The notes under the pieces are model-generated. The model was given only the letters and a program-made list of their open reading frames with translations. It did no database searches and was not told where the DNA came from. A DNA stretch of 64,000 nucleotides, from positions 2,077,449 to 2,141,448 of the forward strand of contig CM043799.1 in assembly GCA_023974075.1 (NCBI GenBank). Direction: 5' to 3'. The stretch comes from Chaenocephalus aceratus. Taxonomy: Eukaryota; Chordata; Actinopteri; Perciformes; Channichthyidae. Made by a program: the position numbers and the translations under genes. Numbering within the stretch: position 1 is the stretch's first letter; every line of letters begins with the position of its first letter. Below are positions 32,700 through 52,230 of this stretch, piece by piece.

Positions 32700-34965
32700 T
32701 TAATATGTGGAGATTATCCAGTTGACCATATCATAAAGATCCTATTTACTGCAATATTCCCGAAATCCAATGGAGGAATCCTCTTGCTTTTTGTGATGCT
32801 AACTTCCAACTGGTCTACAGCAAGGCATCTTTAAGGCACCGCTGTATGGCGTAGCTGCTGCTATGACAGCTATTGACCAACATTGCCGCTGTACTTTCTC
32901 TACTCACACAACATGGCTTTCTGAAACTTCCAAACACAATGAGCTGCACTGTGGGTCGTTTTAAGATAGGGCGCAATATCAACATCAACACCAACACCAA
33001 CAAAGAGGGGGAGTCGTTGAAGGGCTCTGAACAAAATGGAAATGTAAACATCTAGCATGACATCCATGAAAACTCCATCTGCTGCACTAATTACTCCTTT
33101 TGGTGAGGTTTTCTAAACAGCATTATTTAATCCATAAAAAACATTAGCTGGTATTATAACTGTGACTTCTGTTACTTCACGTTGTTTATTGACATCCGCC
33201 CTGCCTGATGTGGAAAGTATGGAGTGGTGCCCTTTTAGTAAAAAAGTGTTTCAGATCTGTAGGTATTGAAACGACCATTGGTGCTTTTAATTCAAATATA
33301 CTTCCTCGTGAATGAAAGGCTATGGAGACTGAGGATGCCCTTAATATCTTTGTGATATGTTCAGACTCACTGCATCTCACGTTGTCATTTGGAGACACAC
33401 GTAAGTCGTTACCCCCCCCCCCCCCCCACCATCCATGGCTGCAGAGGCCTGAGGTAAACGATACCATAACTTTAATACATGCCCCTGCTGGATTCACAAA
33501 ATAATTACCCACACTTGCCATCTGTTTGTCATGATTTTATCTCTGCTAACTTATTTGCATATTAAAGCATTAATTAAAATCTCCAAGGAACGGAATGCTT
33601 ACTTTAAAATTAACTCTGAAGGCGATCCGTGCACAGCTTCCAGAGTTGTTTTATTTTTGTTTGCAGTGATTTTCTGTTTGTCTGGGCGTTGTTTACACGA
33701 TTAAGTCTGATTTTTATGAAAAGTCTCCTCTGGCTAAAGTCAAGCAGCAAGATGGGCCAGATTTCAGAGAAGCAGCCTTTAAGAGCCATGCCGCTTCTGT
33801 GAATGCGTGTCATTAAAGCTGCCTCTTCTTCCTCCTCTTCTTCCTCACTTTTGCGCATGCACCAAAGCCTCCATATTGGCGGCTCTGTTTTCATGCTCCT
33901 ATAAGCCGCCGAGAGACGTGATTAGCATTTCCACCATTGTTGGGAGTTAGTGTGTCTGGATATTTTAAGGGAATGGTAATAAGGGAATTTTTAAGCTCTG
34001 TCAGGTTTTGGAGTCACACAGCTGGGATTTGTCTTGGCGTGGCATATCCAGGTGGGGGTAGTGACGATTGTATTAAAAAGCAAATCTTTCCATCAGAAAA
34101 CAGCGGGTGGCCAGATCAAGTGTTCTCGCTCAGTCACATTCCCCGGGTCGCCCAGGAATACGTGAAAATGTCATTCTTCTGAAGGGAAATACGTGTGGGT
34201 ATGAATGTGAGGGTGGAGGTTACGGCGACACTTTGTGTGTTCGACAGAGTCGCTGATACGGAGTCTGTGTGTTCATACATGGGCCTCGTGTGTGTATGTG
34301 TGTGTGGTTTGAGGACGATGCGGGGGGCGATTGGACATGCGCATATTTAAAAGGCGAGAGGAGACAGTGGCAAGAGGGGAGGAAATCTGGGTCCTCTTGT
34401 CTTTGTTTACACGAGTCAGATTTTTCATGTCTGTTGCCATGCTGCTCCATTTGATCACTGGCCTGTTTGCCGTTCATTATGAATTATTTACCCATCTGAA
34501 ATATTCATGCCCCCGGCCCTGGTGGAAGGCACTCTTTTCTGGGAGGAAAGTTCCGTCTGTAGCAGTGGCGGTTCTAGACCCATTGTACTTGGGGGGCCAT
34601 GCTAGGGCCAGTTATTTCCTCAGAGGGGCAAAAGAGACAAAGACAGTGTTCAACATTTTAAAACTTGTATTTTGGTCATTGCGCACAAAAGTGAAATGTA
34701 TGACAGTATGAAAAACAAAATGCTTTGTTATCTTTGGCTAGTTACAGCACAATGCTACCTACAACTGTCTTATCATAACTTCTTCTATTGGAGGGGGCCA
34801 CAGGGGGGCCAAAGCCCATCGCTACAGGGGCAATGGCCAGCATTGTAAGGAGGACACATCCTTATCAGGCGGTCGGCCGGGGCTCCTCCCTGTTTACCTG
34901 TTGGTGATGCAGTGTTTGGCTTTGGGTTGAGCAGCGTGGCTTCCTGTCAGCTGTTAGAGGAGCAG
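32700..34965. other. Gene-poor stretch with possible conserved elements
   Basis: No exon recognised. A C-run lies at 33412-33427. At 33547-33577 is TTTGCATATTAAAGCATTAA, repeated with one change at 38810-38830 (see findings). At 34475-34510 AT-rich ATGAATTATTTACCC and ATATTCATG motifs look like developmental enhancer sequence, but this is only an impression. Confidence 0.4.
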
Positions 34966-35248
34966 CTCAGTGATTGGCTCAGTGATAGGCTCAGTGATAG
35001 GCTCAGTGATAGGCCCAGTGATAGGCTCAGTGATAGGCCCAGTGATAGGCTCAGTGATAGGCTCAGTGATAGGCTCAGTGATAGGCTCAGTGATAGGCTC
35101 AGTGATAGGCTCAGTGATAGGCTCCGTGATTGGCTCAGTGATTGGCTCAGTGATAGGCTCAGTGATAGGCTCAGTGATAGGCTCCGTGATTGGCTCAGTG
35201 ATAGGCTCAGTGATAGGCTCAGTGATAGGCTCAGTGATAGGCTCAGTG
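34966..35248. repeat. 12-bp minisatellite, about 24 copies
   Basis: Unit CTCAGTGATAGG with variants CTCAGTGATTGG, CCCAGTGATAGG and CTCCGTGATTGG. Because 12 is a multiple of three, it stays open in frame (SVIG and DRLS periodicities). This is an artefact, not a protein. Confidence 0.97.
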
Positions 35249-35754
35249 TCCTCTCTGAATGTCGCGTGTCAGCGAGGTGTAGTTTGATTCAGTGGTCTGT
35301 GGAGAGGGGTGACAGGAGCAGGTGGGGGCTTTGACAGGAGGAGTAAAGGGATTTTTAGTAACTTTACTTATTTTTGGTCAAAGAAACATAGTTTCAGAAA
35401 CACTGTGTTAGGCACATCTGTTGCAAATGCAATCTAATCAAACCGCTCCTCAACACAAGTTGTACAAATGCTTGGACTCAATATGTTTCTTGATCGTGTT
35501 CAGCTACGCAAAGAGTGCTTTAACCATATCTAGAAAAGGAGTTTCTATGCTGTTGCTTAACATACACGAGGGGACCAGAATATTAGAACAGTTCAGTGTC
35601 ACACATCACTAACGTTCACCTAAGTGCTAAGACGTAGAATTGAATAAACACCTATGACATTAGAAGATACCTGAACATTATATGCATCATAAAAACTGAT
35701 TTGATGTCTTGATGATTTGGGATTGCATTGGACTGTAAAGCTGTACCAGAGACA

Positions 35755-36054
35755 GTGTCTGTTGATGGTACGACCTTTCACCTTTGTGATGATGCCTGGC
35801 AGACCTCACACCATGTGTCTGTTGATGGTACGACCTTTCACCTTTGTGATGATGCCTGGCAGACCTCACACCATGTGTCTGTTGATGGTACGACCTTTCA
35901 CCTTTGTGATGATGCCTGGCAGACCTCACACCATGTGTCTGTTGATGGTACGACCTTTCACCTTTGTGATGATGCCTGGCAGACCTCACACCATGTGTCT
36001 GTTGATGGTACGACCTTTCACCTTTGTGATGATGCCTGGCAGACCTCACACCAT
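35755..36054. repeat. Five identical tandem 60-bp units
   Basis: The unit begins GTGTCTGTTGATGGTACGAC and ends CAGACCTCACACCAT. All five copies (35755, 35815, 35875, 35935, 35995) are identical base for base, so the expansion or homogenisation is very recent. The unit has no stop in several frames on both strands, which explains overlapping open frames of about 120-137 codons here. Confidence 0.98.
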
Positions 36055-36625
36055 GTTTCTAACCGGTTGTTAAAGGCAGTCAGCTGTCATCTTGGAACAT
36101 TACATATTGCTCTCACAGCAATACATAAAAGATATTGCTAACACTAGATCTAATGTGAATACTGATATATACAAATATTGAAATTCAATTACAAAAATGT
36201 TCATTTGGATTGTGTGCTAAAAATACAAATAACTGATTTGAATTAGTGTCTGTTTGAAGAGACTTGGGAGCGCCTGCCCTCCTTAACGTACAGTCCACTC
36301 TATAATCCACTCATTTGGTCAAAGAGAGACACACCACAAATGTAAACATGAATTTGAATGATAACAAAATATAAAAAACATGTTCATGGTCTCTTTAGAT
36401 ACCCCATAATATCGATATCATTACACAATAATCGTGTAGTGTAGTGAGTGTGAATTACAACAGAACTACTTGGTTGAGTTGAGGAATAATATTATTTGGT
36501 TAGACTTACGAAAGATTGTAGTTTAAAATAAGTATGTTTGTTCGTAGTTAAGATATGCAAATATAGCAAAAAACTTACGTAACTTAATTGATGTGAGTCA
36601 ACTCGAGGCAGGTTAAAATAAGTCA
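36055..36625. other. AT-rich non-coding stretch, nothing recognised
   Basis: No open frame of note, no repeat boundary seen. Confidence 0.5.
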
Positions 36626-36629
36626 AATT

Positions 36630-36955
36630 GTCCTGTGTAAATGGACTGTACTTATATAGCGCTTTATCCAGTCTTTAAGACCCCTCAAAGCGCTTTACAT
36701 ACTACATGTCACCCATTCCCACAGAGCAGTGTATGTTACTCTAGGAACTAACACGCACACACACTCACACACCGTTGGCCATCGGGAGCAACTCAGGGTT
36801 AAGTATCTTGCCCAAGGATACATCGACATGTTGACTGCACGGGCTGGGGATCGAACCCACAACCTTCTGGTGGAAAGACGACCGCACTCCCTCGCAGCCA
36901 CAGTCGCCCTGCTCCCTTCACAGTCACCTGACTTCCTGCTTTGCCCCCAGTTATA
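36630..36955. repeat. Dispersed retroelement-like repeat (GTAAATGGACTG family)
   Basis: Starts GTAAATGGACTGTACTTATA and TAGCGCTTTATCCAG, then CTCAAAGCGCTTTACA, CATCGGGAGCAACTCAGGG, GATACATCGACATGTTGACTG, and GGGATCGAACC, which resembles an inverted tRNA B box. I recall this arrangement as a common teleost dispersed repeat. It is non-coding. Confidence 0.65.
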
Positions 36956-37159
36956 ATACGCTTGACCACTCGGTCGCATCCCATCGTCACCATGGCTAAC
37001 GAAGCAGCCTGCACTATACTGATGTTTTCTTGGAACCAATAACTTGTTTACATTGTCGGTCTTCGTGTGGACAACTCTTCTGTCAACGTCTGATTCCACA
37101 TTTCACCCAACACCTGTTCACACCTCATTTCTGATAATGTGCGAGGTACGGGAGTGATA

Positions 37160-40480
<3,321 letters not shown>

Positions 40481-40603
40481 CCCAGCCCAGTGGTCCCAGC
40501 CCAGTGGTCCCAGCCCAGTGGTCCCAGCCCAGTGGTCCCAGCGCAGTGGTCCCAGCCCAGTGGTCCCAGCCCAGTGGTCCCAGCCCAGTGGCCCCAGCCC
40601 AGT
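40481..40603. repeat. 14-bp minisatellite, about 9 copies
   Basis: Unit CCCAGCCCAGTGGT, nearly perfect. A period of 14 cycles through all three frames, giving spurious open frames on both strands. Confidence 0.96.
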
Positions 40604-43600
40604 AAGTCCACATCCCTCATTCAGACATGCAGGACGCCCGCTCAAACAACTCGGCATGATGACCAGAACCCTGGAAGTTCTGCAGCTGATGGGGATTCGT
40701 CTGCATAAGGGCCACATGTATATAAGCCCCGCATAAGTGTGGGTATCAGATCGCATCGCCTTCCAGCGGGCATGTCCTGAGGCGCCACGCTCAGACAGTC
40801 AGCCATCAGCAGCTGGCAGCCTCTCATCTGACTACCATGAAGCCGCGTGTCTCTCGCTCCCTTCATCCGGCTGCCTCATCCCTTTCACTTTTCAATAGCA
40901 GGCTGACTGCAGAAATGCCCCTGTCCACCATGCGCACTGAATATTTAACTATGAATATAAAACATCTTGGCAAGGCTTCAACCACCTTCAAAAGTTAGAG
41001 ATGCTCCAACTCTGTGAGACACACTCTGCGCCCGCCTCACTCTGCGCTCATGGATCGATCATCCCCTCCCTGGGGGGGGGGGGGGGATCTTCTCCGGTTG
41101 GGCACAAAGTCACCGATTGAAAGCAAAACTCCCGACACTCAAGCTCTATGGATGATAAGAGCGGCTTTCCCCTTCATTCCCTCCCACCATCCTCTCTGCC
41201 AGACCCCCTCTCCTTCACCCCCATCCTCAGGGGGCTGTGCAGACTGCTGATCAATGCTGGCCTGCGATGATCAGCACTGAACATGTTCCGTCCCAGAACA
41301 TCAGTAGGAACCAGTTTGTTAAGATGGAGATGTAATTGAGTTCATGTTTAGAAGCAGCTCATTGGGTTTGAGTTCTTCACCCCCGACTTAACCCCTGCTT
41401 AGAATGCAGATATAGGAAGGACAGCAAGGAAGGGATGCCAGTTTGAGCACATACATCTGCAGCTCCACTAACGTGGAACAGTCTGCACTTCGGTTCCCCT
41501 GCGTCACTCTGAAACTCGCTGGGTGCCATGCTGTGTGATACTCACGGTACCTGTCACTGTACATAGAGTTTGTAAACTGTACATTATGTTGTTGTCATCC
41601 TTATTGTTGTTCTGTTGTTTGTATGTTACATGTGTAACTGATGTCCTGCAGGTCACCCTGAAGAAGAGATCTTTGACCTCAAGGGGCTTCACCTGGTTAG
41701 ATAAAGGCTACACACAAACAAAGGAGGTCAAACAGCGTGTCTGTGTTCAGGGCCAGCCTCACCTGACGGACCCTTCAGGGAGGTGATGCTTCTCAGGGAT
41801 TCCAATGTAATGCATTTGTAAAAAAGACTATTCTAGAATTGATATATGTCAATCAGATTCAGAAAGATGTCGTACAGTGCAACATGTGGCACATCGGACA
41901 TCTGGGTGCCATGGATATGATGTTTGAGACCCTTTAGAGGTGTGAAGCGTGTGAGACAGAGCGGCCTGTTCATGCAGCTGGAGCGGTGTGCTTGTGTGTG
42001 TGAGGTCAAAGGTCGCGTGTTACTGTTCCTTTTGGTAGAGTCACATCAGTGTTTCCTTTCCACCACAGGAAGAAGTTACAGGATATCAATTCAGTTCTAT
42101 CAGTACAAGCAGGGGAAGAGGGACTCGGACATCAGTTCATATGCAGGAAGGAAAGCTCTGGAGCAAGGACTCGAGGACGAGGAGAGCAGAGGAGAGCTGG
42201 AACTTGATGGCAGACACTGGAGAGTTATTGGAAGTTACGGCCAAAAGTCGAGACCAAAGTATTTATAAGAGAGAAAGTGGCAACGGAGGGGGGGTGCCTG
42301 AACGCTGACTATCGGAGCAGAGGGATAGTCTGGGTAGGAGGCCGAGGCATTGGTAAACATGTTGGCCAACAGCATGGATTAGAGGTCAGCATGGAGCCAG
42401 TGCACGCTCTGTTTCCCATGCACACGTGTCTGTCCTGAACGGGTCACAGCAGAATAAACACAGCACCTCAGGTTGATCGTCCTGGCCTCCGTCAGTCTGC
42501 TGCTGGCGGACCACCCCTCGTCCCCCCGTCCTGCCTCCATCCTCTCTCCTAGCAACATCCTCCTCTGTCCCACTGCCCCCCCCGAGTCTGGCCGGCACCA
42601 TGGAGGGGAGGTAATTGGATTTGTTGTCACCTCCTCTGGCTGGCAGGCCCGGCTGTCGGCTCCACTCAGTGATGAAGACGTCAGAGTGACAGGACCCTGG
42701 GAGGGGATCAGCTGGGGTCCTGGACGCCCGTAATAAAGCTGGTCCTGCTACGGCCGGGCTGCAGGCAGCTATTACCTCTGCCCCCTCTCCCCCCCACTAC
42801 TGCCCATTCCACAGCTCAGGGGGGGGGTGACATGAGGAGTGGGCAGCCTTATTAAAGCAGATGCCAGTCCCCCCTCCGCTCTGTTGGAGGGGTTAGAGGA
42901 CTCCTCTGAGGGTCCGGCAGGGCTGGCACCAGCTCTGGTGTCCTGGCATTGCCTCTCTGTGTGGCTGACGTCTTATTAAAGCTCTGACAGGGGGGGGGGG
43001 TGTCCCCTGCTTCAACCCATCAGGGGTCAATGGGTTAATCAACATGAAAAGACGTTCTGAATGCTCTGATCCAGATGTCTGCTTGGCTCTGAGGAGGAGT
43101 GTGGAGGAGGTGTTGAAGCATTTAACGGCAGATTAGCTTTCTGATTATGGGATGGCAGTGAGGACGGAATAAGAATGAAGCAGTAATGACAGTGACACAC
43201 GTTTCTTTACCTTTATCTACAAACAATGCCTTAAGTATCTATCTTAAGTAGATTATTCCTTAAATATGTTCATGTACATTTAAAGCTTCAACATGTACTT
43301 GATGGATGAGCTTTGGGCCGGGCGTAACGTGTTCTATTTCCTGAAGTAGCATCGATCTGTGATGCGTGCAATAACTGTTGTGCGTACTGCACTGAAGTGG
43401 CTTTGAAGGTGGTGTGTTCACTGACAGCTCATTCACTTAAGTATCTTTCAACGGTGATGCGTTCAATTGCTGTTGTATATTCTGACGTGACTTTGAATGG
43501 TATGAACTAGCTTTGGACTGTGATGTGTTCCAGTACTGTTGTTACTGGAGTCACTTTCAAATGGAGATCCAATCAAACGCACTTTTCCATGTCAACAGTT

Positions 43601-43664
43601 GGTCAAATGTTTTCAGTTTGAACGTTGTACATGAAATCAAGCAACACACATCCATCAGGTGGAA
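40604..43664. other. Gene-poor stretch, no confident exon
   Basis: An open frame at 41924-42268 (+) has a CAG acceptor-like junction at about 42068 and reads RKALEQGLEDEESRGELEL near its end, but a second frame is open over the same bases and no family is recognised. G-runs occur at 41072-41087 and 42990-42999. Confidence 0.4.
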
Positions 43665-44080
43665 GGGTCCATGATGGGTCCATGATGGGTCCATGATGGG
43701 TCCATGATGGGTCCATGATGGGTGCATGATGGGTGCATGATGGGTCCATGATGGGTCCATGATGGGTGCATGATGGGTCCATGATGGGTCCATGATGGGT
43801 CCATGATGGGTGCATGATGGGTCCATGATGGGTCCATGATGGGTCCATGATGGGTCCATGATGGACGGTACGATGGGTCCGTGATGGGTCCATGATGGAC
43901 GGTCCATGATGGGTCCATGATGGACGGTACCATGGGTCCGTGATGGGTCCATGATGGGTCCATGATGGACGGTACGATGGGTCCGTGATGGGTCCGTGAT
44001 GGGTCCATGATGGGTCCATGATGGACGGTACCATGGGTCCGTGATGGGTCCATGATGGGTCCATGATGGACGGTCCATCT
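43665..44080. repeat. 11-bp minisatellite with higher-order structure
   Basis: Unit CATGATGGGTC, over 35 copies. From 43850 on, units are interspersed with GATGGACGGTACGATGGGTC or GATGGACGGTCC, making a longer period. The 11-bp period gives an 11-residue repeat in the three minus-strand frames. Confidence 0.97.
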
Positions 44081-48372
<4,292 letters not shown>

Positions 48373-49059
48373 CAATAGCCGCGTTCACACTGCGGTACTT
48401 TTCCCACAAAGGTTCATGCGAACTTAGTTCATGCGAACTCTTTAGTTCTCATGAACTAAGTACAGATCGCGTTCACACCAGAAAAAGTCCCTGGGGGTGG
48501 ATTAGGCAAATGAAGCCGCTGACGTCACTTCTTCTTCTTCTGCTTTGGGTTTACTGGCAGGCCGCAAACCACTTCACGGCGTATACTGCCGCCCAAAGTC
48601 CCCGGAGTTGGGGAAGGCTTCAGTAGAAGCTGCTGGGACTCCCAGCAGCTTCTACTGAAGCCTTCCGAGTAAATCGCCAGAACGCCGACACCTCCTCATC
48701 TCCACCGCTCCCATGTTTTATTTTGTGTTGCCATAAGTTAGTCTCTCTGCGTTTCTGCGCTGGGCTAATGCTAATGCTAATAATGCTAATGCAAGGATAA
48801 TAAAATGGCGGCTTCACAAAACTTTTTGGGAGTTTTAGCGGGGCGTGGTTTGCAATCCGTCCAGCCAATCAGGAATATAGCTCTTTTCTCACAAAAGAGC
48901 CGCTCGAAAGTCCCTGCTCTCTAGCAGGGACTTTCGAGGGGGTCAAAAGGTTCGCATGAACTACTTTTAGTACCGGCTCTTTTTGGTGTGAACGCGATCA
49001 TGAACTAAGTTCGCATGAACCTTTGTGGGAAAAGTACCGCAGTGTGAACGCGGCTATTG
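48373..49059. mobile_element. MITE with GTTCACAC termini, copy 2 (perfect 61-bp TIRs)
   Basis: The left end CAATAGCCGCGTTCACACTG is the exact inverse of the right end for 61 bp. The interior matches the copy at 5758-6370 in the opposite orientation, including the TGACGTCA palindrome (48521-48528) and the GCTAATGCTAATGC block. A 55-bp perfect palindrome at 48612-48666 is absent from the other copy. Confidence 0.88.
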
Positions 49060-49078
49060 ACCACAACCACAAGTCATA

Positions 49079-49513
49079 AGTGTGTGTGTGTGGTTGGTCT
49101 GTGTTTGTGTGTGTGTGTGTTTTGGTGTGGCGGTGTCTGTGTGTGTGTGTGGGGTTGTGCTGTGTGTGTGGTGTGTGTGTGGGGGGGGCCTGTGTGTGTG
49201 TGGGTCTGTGTCTGTGTGTGTGGGGGGGGCCTGTGTGTGTGTGTGTGTGCGCGCGTGTGTCTGTGTGTGTGTGTGTCTGTGTGTGTGTGTTGTGTGTGTG
49301 TGTGTGGGTCTGTGTGCGGGTCTGTGTGTGTATGGGTCTGTGTGTGTGTGAGTGTATGTGTGTGCGGGTCTGTGTGTGTGTGTGGGTCTGTGTGGGTGTG
49401 CGTGTGTGTGTGTGTGGGGGGGGCCTGTGTGTGTGTGGGTCTGTGTGTGGGTCTGTGTGTGTGTGTGTCTGTGTGTGTGCGTGTGTGTGTGGGGGGGGTG
49501 TGTCTGTGTGGGT

Positions 49514-49552
<39 letters not shown>

Positions 49553-49658
49553 GGGGGGCGTGCGTGTGTGTGTGTGTCTGTGTGTGTGTGCGCGTGTGTG
49601 GGGGGGGGGTCTGTGTCTGTGTGTGTGCGTGTGTGTGTGTGTGTGCGTGTGGGGGGGG

Positions 49659-49701
<43 letters not shown>
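49079..49701. repeat. GT-rich compound satellite with GGGTCTGTGTG phrases
   Basis: TG runs are punctuated by GGGTCTGTG, TGTCTGTG, GGGGGGGCCTG and GCGCG segments for over 600 bp, ending in a pure (TG)n at 49660-49700. Open frames on both strands of up to 242 codons are compositional artefacts. Confidence 0.93.
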
Positions 49702-49966
49702 GGAGAATCTCACGCTCAGCCTCTTGTTTTCGTTACTGTGACTTTTATCTTGACTCTATTCTAATCGCCTCTCTCCCGCTGAACCTAAACATAATTATTA
49801 AATCATAACCTCCCAGATCTTAAAGAAAAGATCACAACGTTCCGGAAGAAGGACGGAGAGAAGCGGATACAACTAACGTGTTCGAGCTGAGCGTGGCCCC
49901 GCTCCTCACAGCACGCTATGCTCATGAACACTTTCGCACTGGAACATCTCAGTTTGGACTTTAGGC

Positions 49967-50133
49967 CGTCCGTGTTCCGTGTGTTCCGTGTGTTCCGTGT
50001 GTTCCGTGTGTTCCGTGTGTTCCGTGTGTTCCGTGTGTTCCGTGTGTTCCGTGTGTTCCGTGTGTGCCGTGTGTTCCGTGTGTTCGTGTGTTCCGTGTGT
50101 GTTCCGTGTGTTCCGTGTGTTCCGTGTGTTCCG
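49967..50133. repeat. 9-bp minisatellite GTGTTCCGT
   Basis: About 18 units, with isolated variants (GTGTGCCGT, a one-base deletion near 50082). The in-frame FRV/RVF reading is an artefact. Confidence 0.96.
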
Positions 50134-50471
50134 TTAACGTGAGTGAGAGGAACTTTAGAGTTTAAGGACTAAATAAGGTATAAAATAATAAGACAATATT
50201 AAGATAATTTAAGACCATAAATGTCACATTTAAACCAGGTTATTTGTATTTGTTCAACAATCAAATTCCAAAAGGTAATCTAGTTTTATTTGTATGCGGT
50301 TTACATTAATGTGTTTATCTCGTATTTAAAGATCAGTCAGCCGGATTAATTCTAATGGATTGTTTCCCTCGTGCCCCCCCCCCTGCATTGTCAAAACTTC
50401 ACAGTCAAACGCCTTCAATACAACATAGCTTTGTTTCTCACTGATGAACATAGAAACACACTCTCTCATCT

Positions 50472-50472
<1 letters not shown>
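50134..50472. other. AT-rich spacer, nothing recognised
   Basis: Low-complexity AT-rich DNA with a C-run at 50374-50383. Confidence 0.45.

Positions 50473-50528
<56 letters not shown>
50473..50528. repeat. (CA)n microsatellite
   Basis: A perfect run of about 28 units, 40 bp upstream of the tentative exon. Confidence 0.95.
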
Positions 50529-50530
<2 letters not shown>

Positions 50531-50567
50531 CGAGATGTTGCGGCAGCAGATATTTGGTATACAACAG

Positions 50568-50655
50568 TGACATCTTCAGCCGAGAGAGGGAGGCTGCAGA
50601 GCGACAGGAGAGGGAGACGAAGAAGTGCTTCAGTATCCTTACAGCAGCACCACGG
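50568..50655 (+). CDS. Tentative downstream exon of the PPP1R37-like gene
   Basis: After an acceptor-like TATACAACAG (50558-50567) the frame reads DIFSREREAAERQERETKKC and then FSILTAAPRE. In PPP1R37 the block after the last LRR exon ends in KRN followed by a charged (A/S)REREE stretch and a short Ser/Ala/Pro segment, which this resembles. The 3' boundary is a guess (GGGAG|GTTTTG). The preceding exon that should carry the FIETQ-type block was not found. It lies 21 kb from exon 7, so the link is weak. Confidence 0.3.
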
Positions 50656-50659
50656 GAGG

Positions 50660-52176
50660 TTTTGGTTATCAGCTTCCTGTACTTCTCAGGTGTGTACATG
50701 AGTACACGTTGGACACCTAAACTCAAAGGATTGACCTGACCTCAGAGAGCATCCCATCCAACACGCACAGTGTCTCATGTCTGTCTGGTTGCATGTCCCT
50801 GAAGGATGCCGTGATACTTGGGAGTGAGTGTCACTCTGATGACGGGAACATTACTGCAAATAAATATGTTTTTGACAAATAGTATTATCTGTCCATATGC
50901 CATCATATACTTGCTTGAAATGTCAACCCTGCCCTCAATCTGTTTATTGTGTTACATTTGATCAAATGTGTGTGTTGGTCCTTTTGTGTTGCTCTAACAC
51001 GGAGCCCTTTATTTCCCTGCTCCTAATCCACGTTTAGAAGCAGTATATCAACTCTTAATAAATAGCTTTTAATGTATCTGTAAATTATTATGAATATGTT
51101 TGTTACGATATCTCCCCATATGTATCATCTCTATCTGGTGCTTAAGTGTTATGCTTTATTAAAATATCAAAGCATAGTGTTAATTATTTGTAATTGTTAT
51201 TATCATATACTGATTTGTCTTCATGCATTTTTAACACAATTTAAACTTGGCTGTGGCATGGTTTATAAATGATTAATAACACTTTGTTAGGTTGTCATGA
51301 CGCTTTGAACATCATATATTCTTCAGAGGAGTCATACTGATTGACAGATATATAATGTATATAATAATAAGGACAGCGCGGTGTGGAATAAAGAGCGGGG
51401 TGTCTACAGACAGCTCATTCATGCTTAGTAAGGATTCTAATAGAGTGTTACCCAGGCGACAGCCTTGGCACTGGCTAATACCTGGAGCAGAACAAGCAGT
51501 GATATCTCAGAGGGAATATAATCAACTTTAGGAACATAAATAAATGTTTTGTACACCAAACAGTGGAATTGAACTGTTAAGACTCAAACAACTGATATTA
51601 CACAAATAGAGAAACGCTCAACACACGTATGTTTGCAGAAAGACACACACAGTGTTTCTGTGGAACATGGATGCATCAGCAATATGTGGGATTGTCACTT
51701 CCTCAGATCATACACACTCCTCTGCTGTACCTTCTGGTATTATGAGCTAACCATTTATTTTTGTGTAAATGAATATTTTATTTTTAAATACTTGTGATGT
51801 CCATGACGAGAGACAAATCCAGAAACACACATCCCTGGACTGATGGGAGGTGTGTGTGAGTCAGTGAATGTGTTTATGAGCCAGAGAGGAAATCAATAAC
51901 TTCCACACCTCCGAATGTAAAGCACAATATGACTTTAAAAAGACACTATACGCCACTCGCACAACACTTGAAACTGGCATCTGAGATGTCATTTACATAT
52001 ATTAGCATATAAAGTAATTGGCACAGATGCCAAGGAAGCAGCCGCAAACAGATTAATTGTCATCGAGCAGTCGTGGTGACATAGTTAAAAATGAGCTCCT
52101 TTTAAGGCGCCAATTATCAGAGAATTTCCAAAGTAACCTTTTTTCATCAGTGGTCCCCTTCCCCACTGTTGTCATC

Positions 52177-52179
<3 letters not shown>
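50660..52179. other. AT-rich gene-poor stretch
   Basis: No exon recognised. Bases 51985-52060 (TCATTTACATATATTAGCAT, CAGATTAATTGTCATCGAGC) look like non-repetitive AT-rich regulatory-type DNA, only as an impression. Confidence 0.4.

Positions 52180-52228
<49 letters not shown>
52180..52228. repeat. (CA)n microsatellite
   Basis: A perfect run of about 24 units. Confidence 0.95.

Positions 52229-52230
<2 letters not shown>

Noticed and set aside
34912..35334. 140-codon frame of RLSD/SVIG repeats
   Set aside because: A consequence of a 12-bp minisatellite whose period is a multiple of three.
35687..36141. Open frames of about 120-137 codons on both strands with 20-residue repeats
   Set aside because: They exist only because a 60-bp stop-free unit is repeated five times; no splice signals or start context.
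36840..36865. Possible tRNA gene from GGGATCGAACC
   Set aside because: Only the B-box-like part is present, within the dispersed repeat at 36630-36955.
41924..42268. 114-codon frame with an acceptor-like CAG as a host exon
   Set aside because: Two frames are open over the same bases, no donor or family match was found, and the frame ends in TAA soon after. Kept only as a note.
49054..49808. Frames of up to 242 codons rich in Cys/Val or His/Thr
   Set aside because: Compositional artefact of GT/CA repeats on the two strands; the same holds at 8573-9299, 37125-37454, 45071-45519 and 52533-53031.
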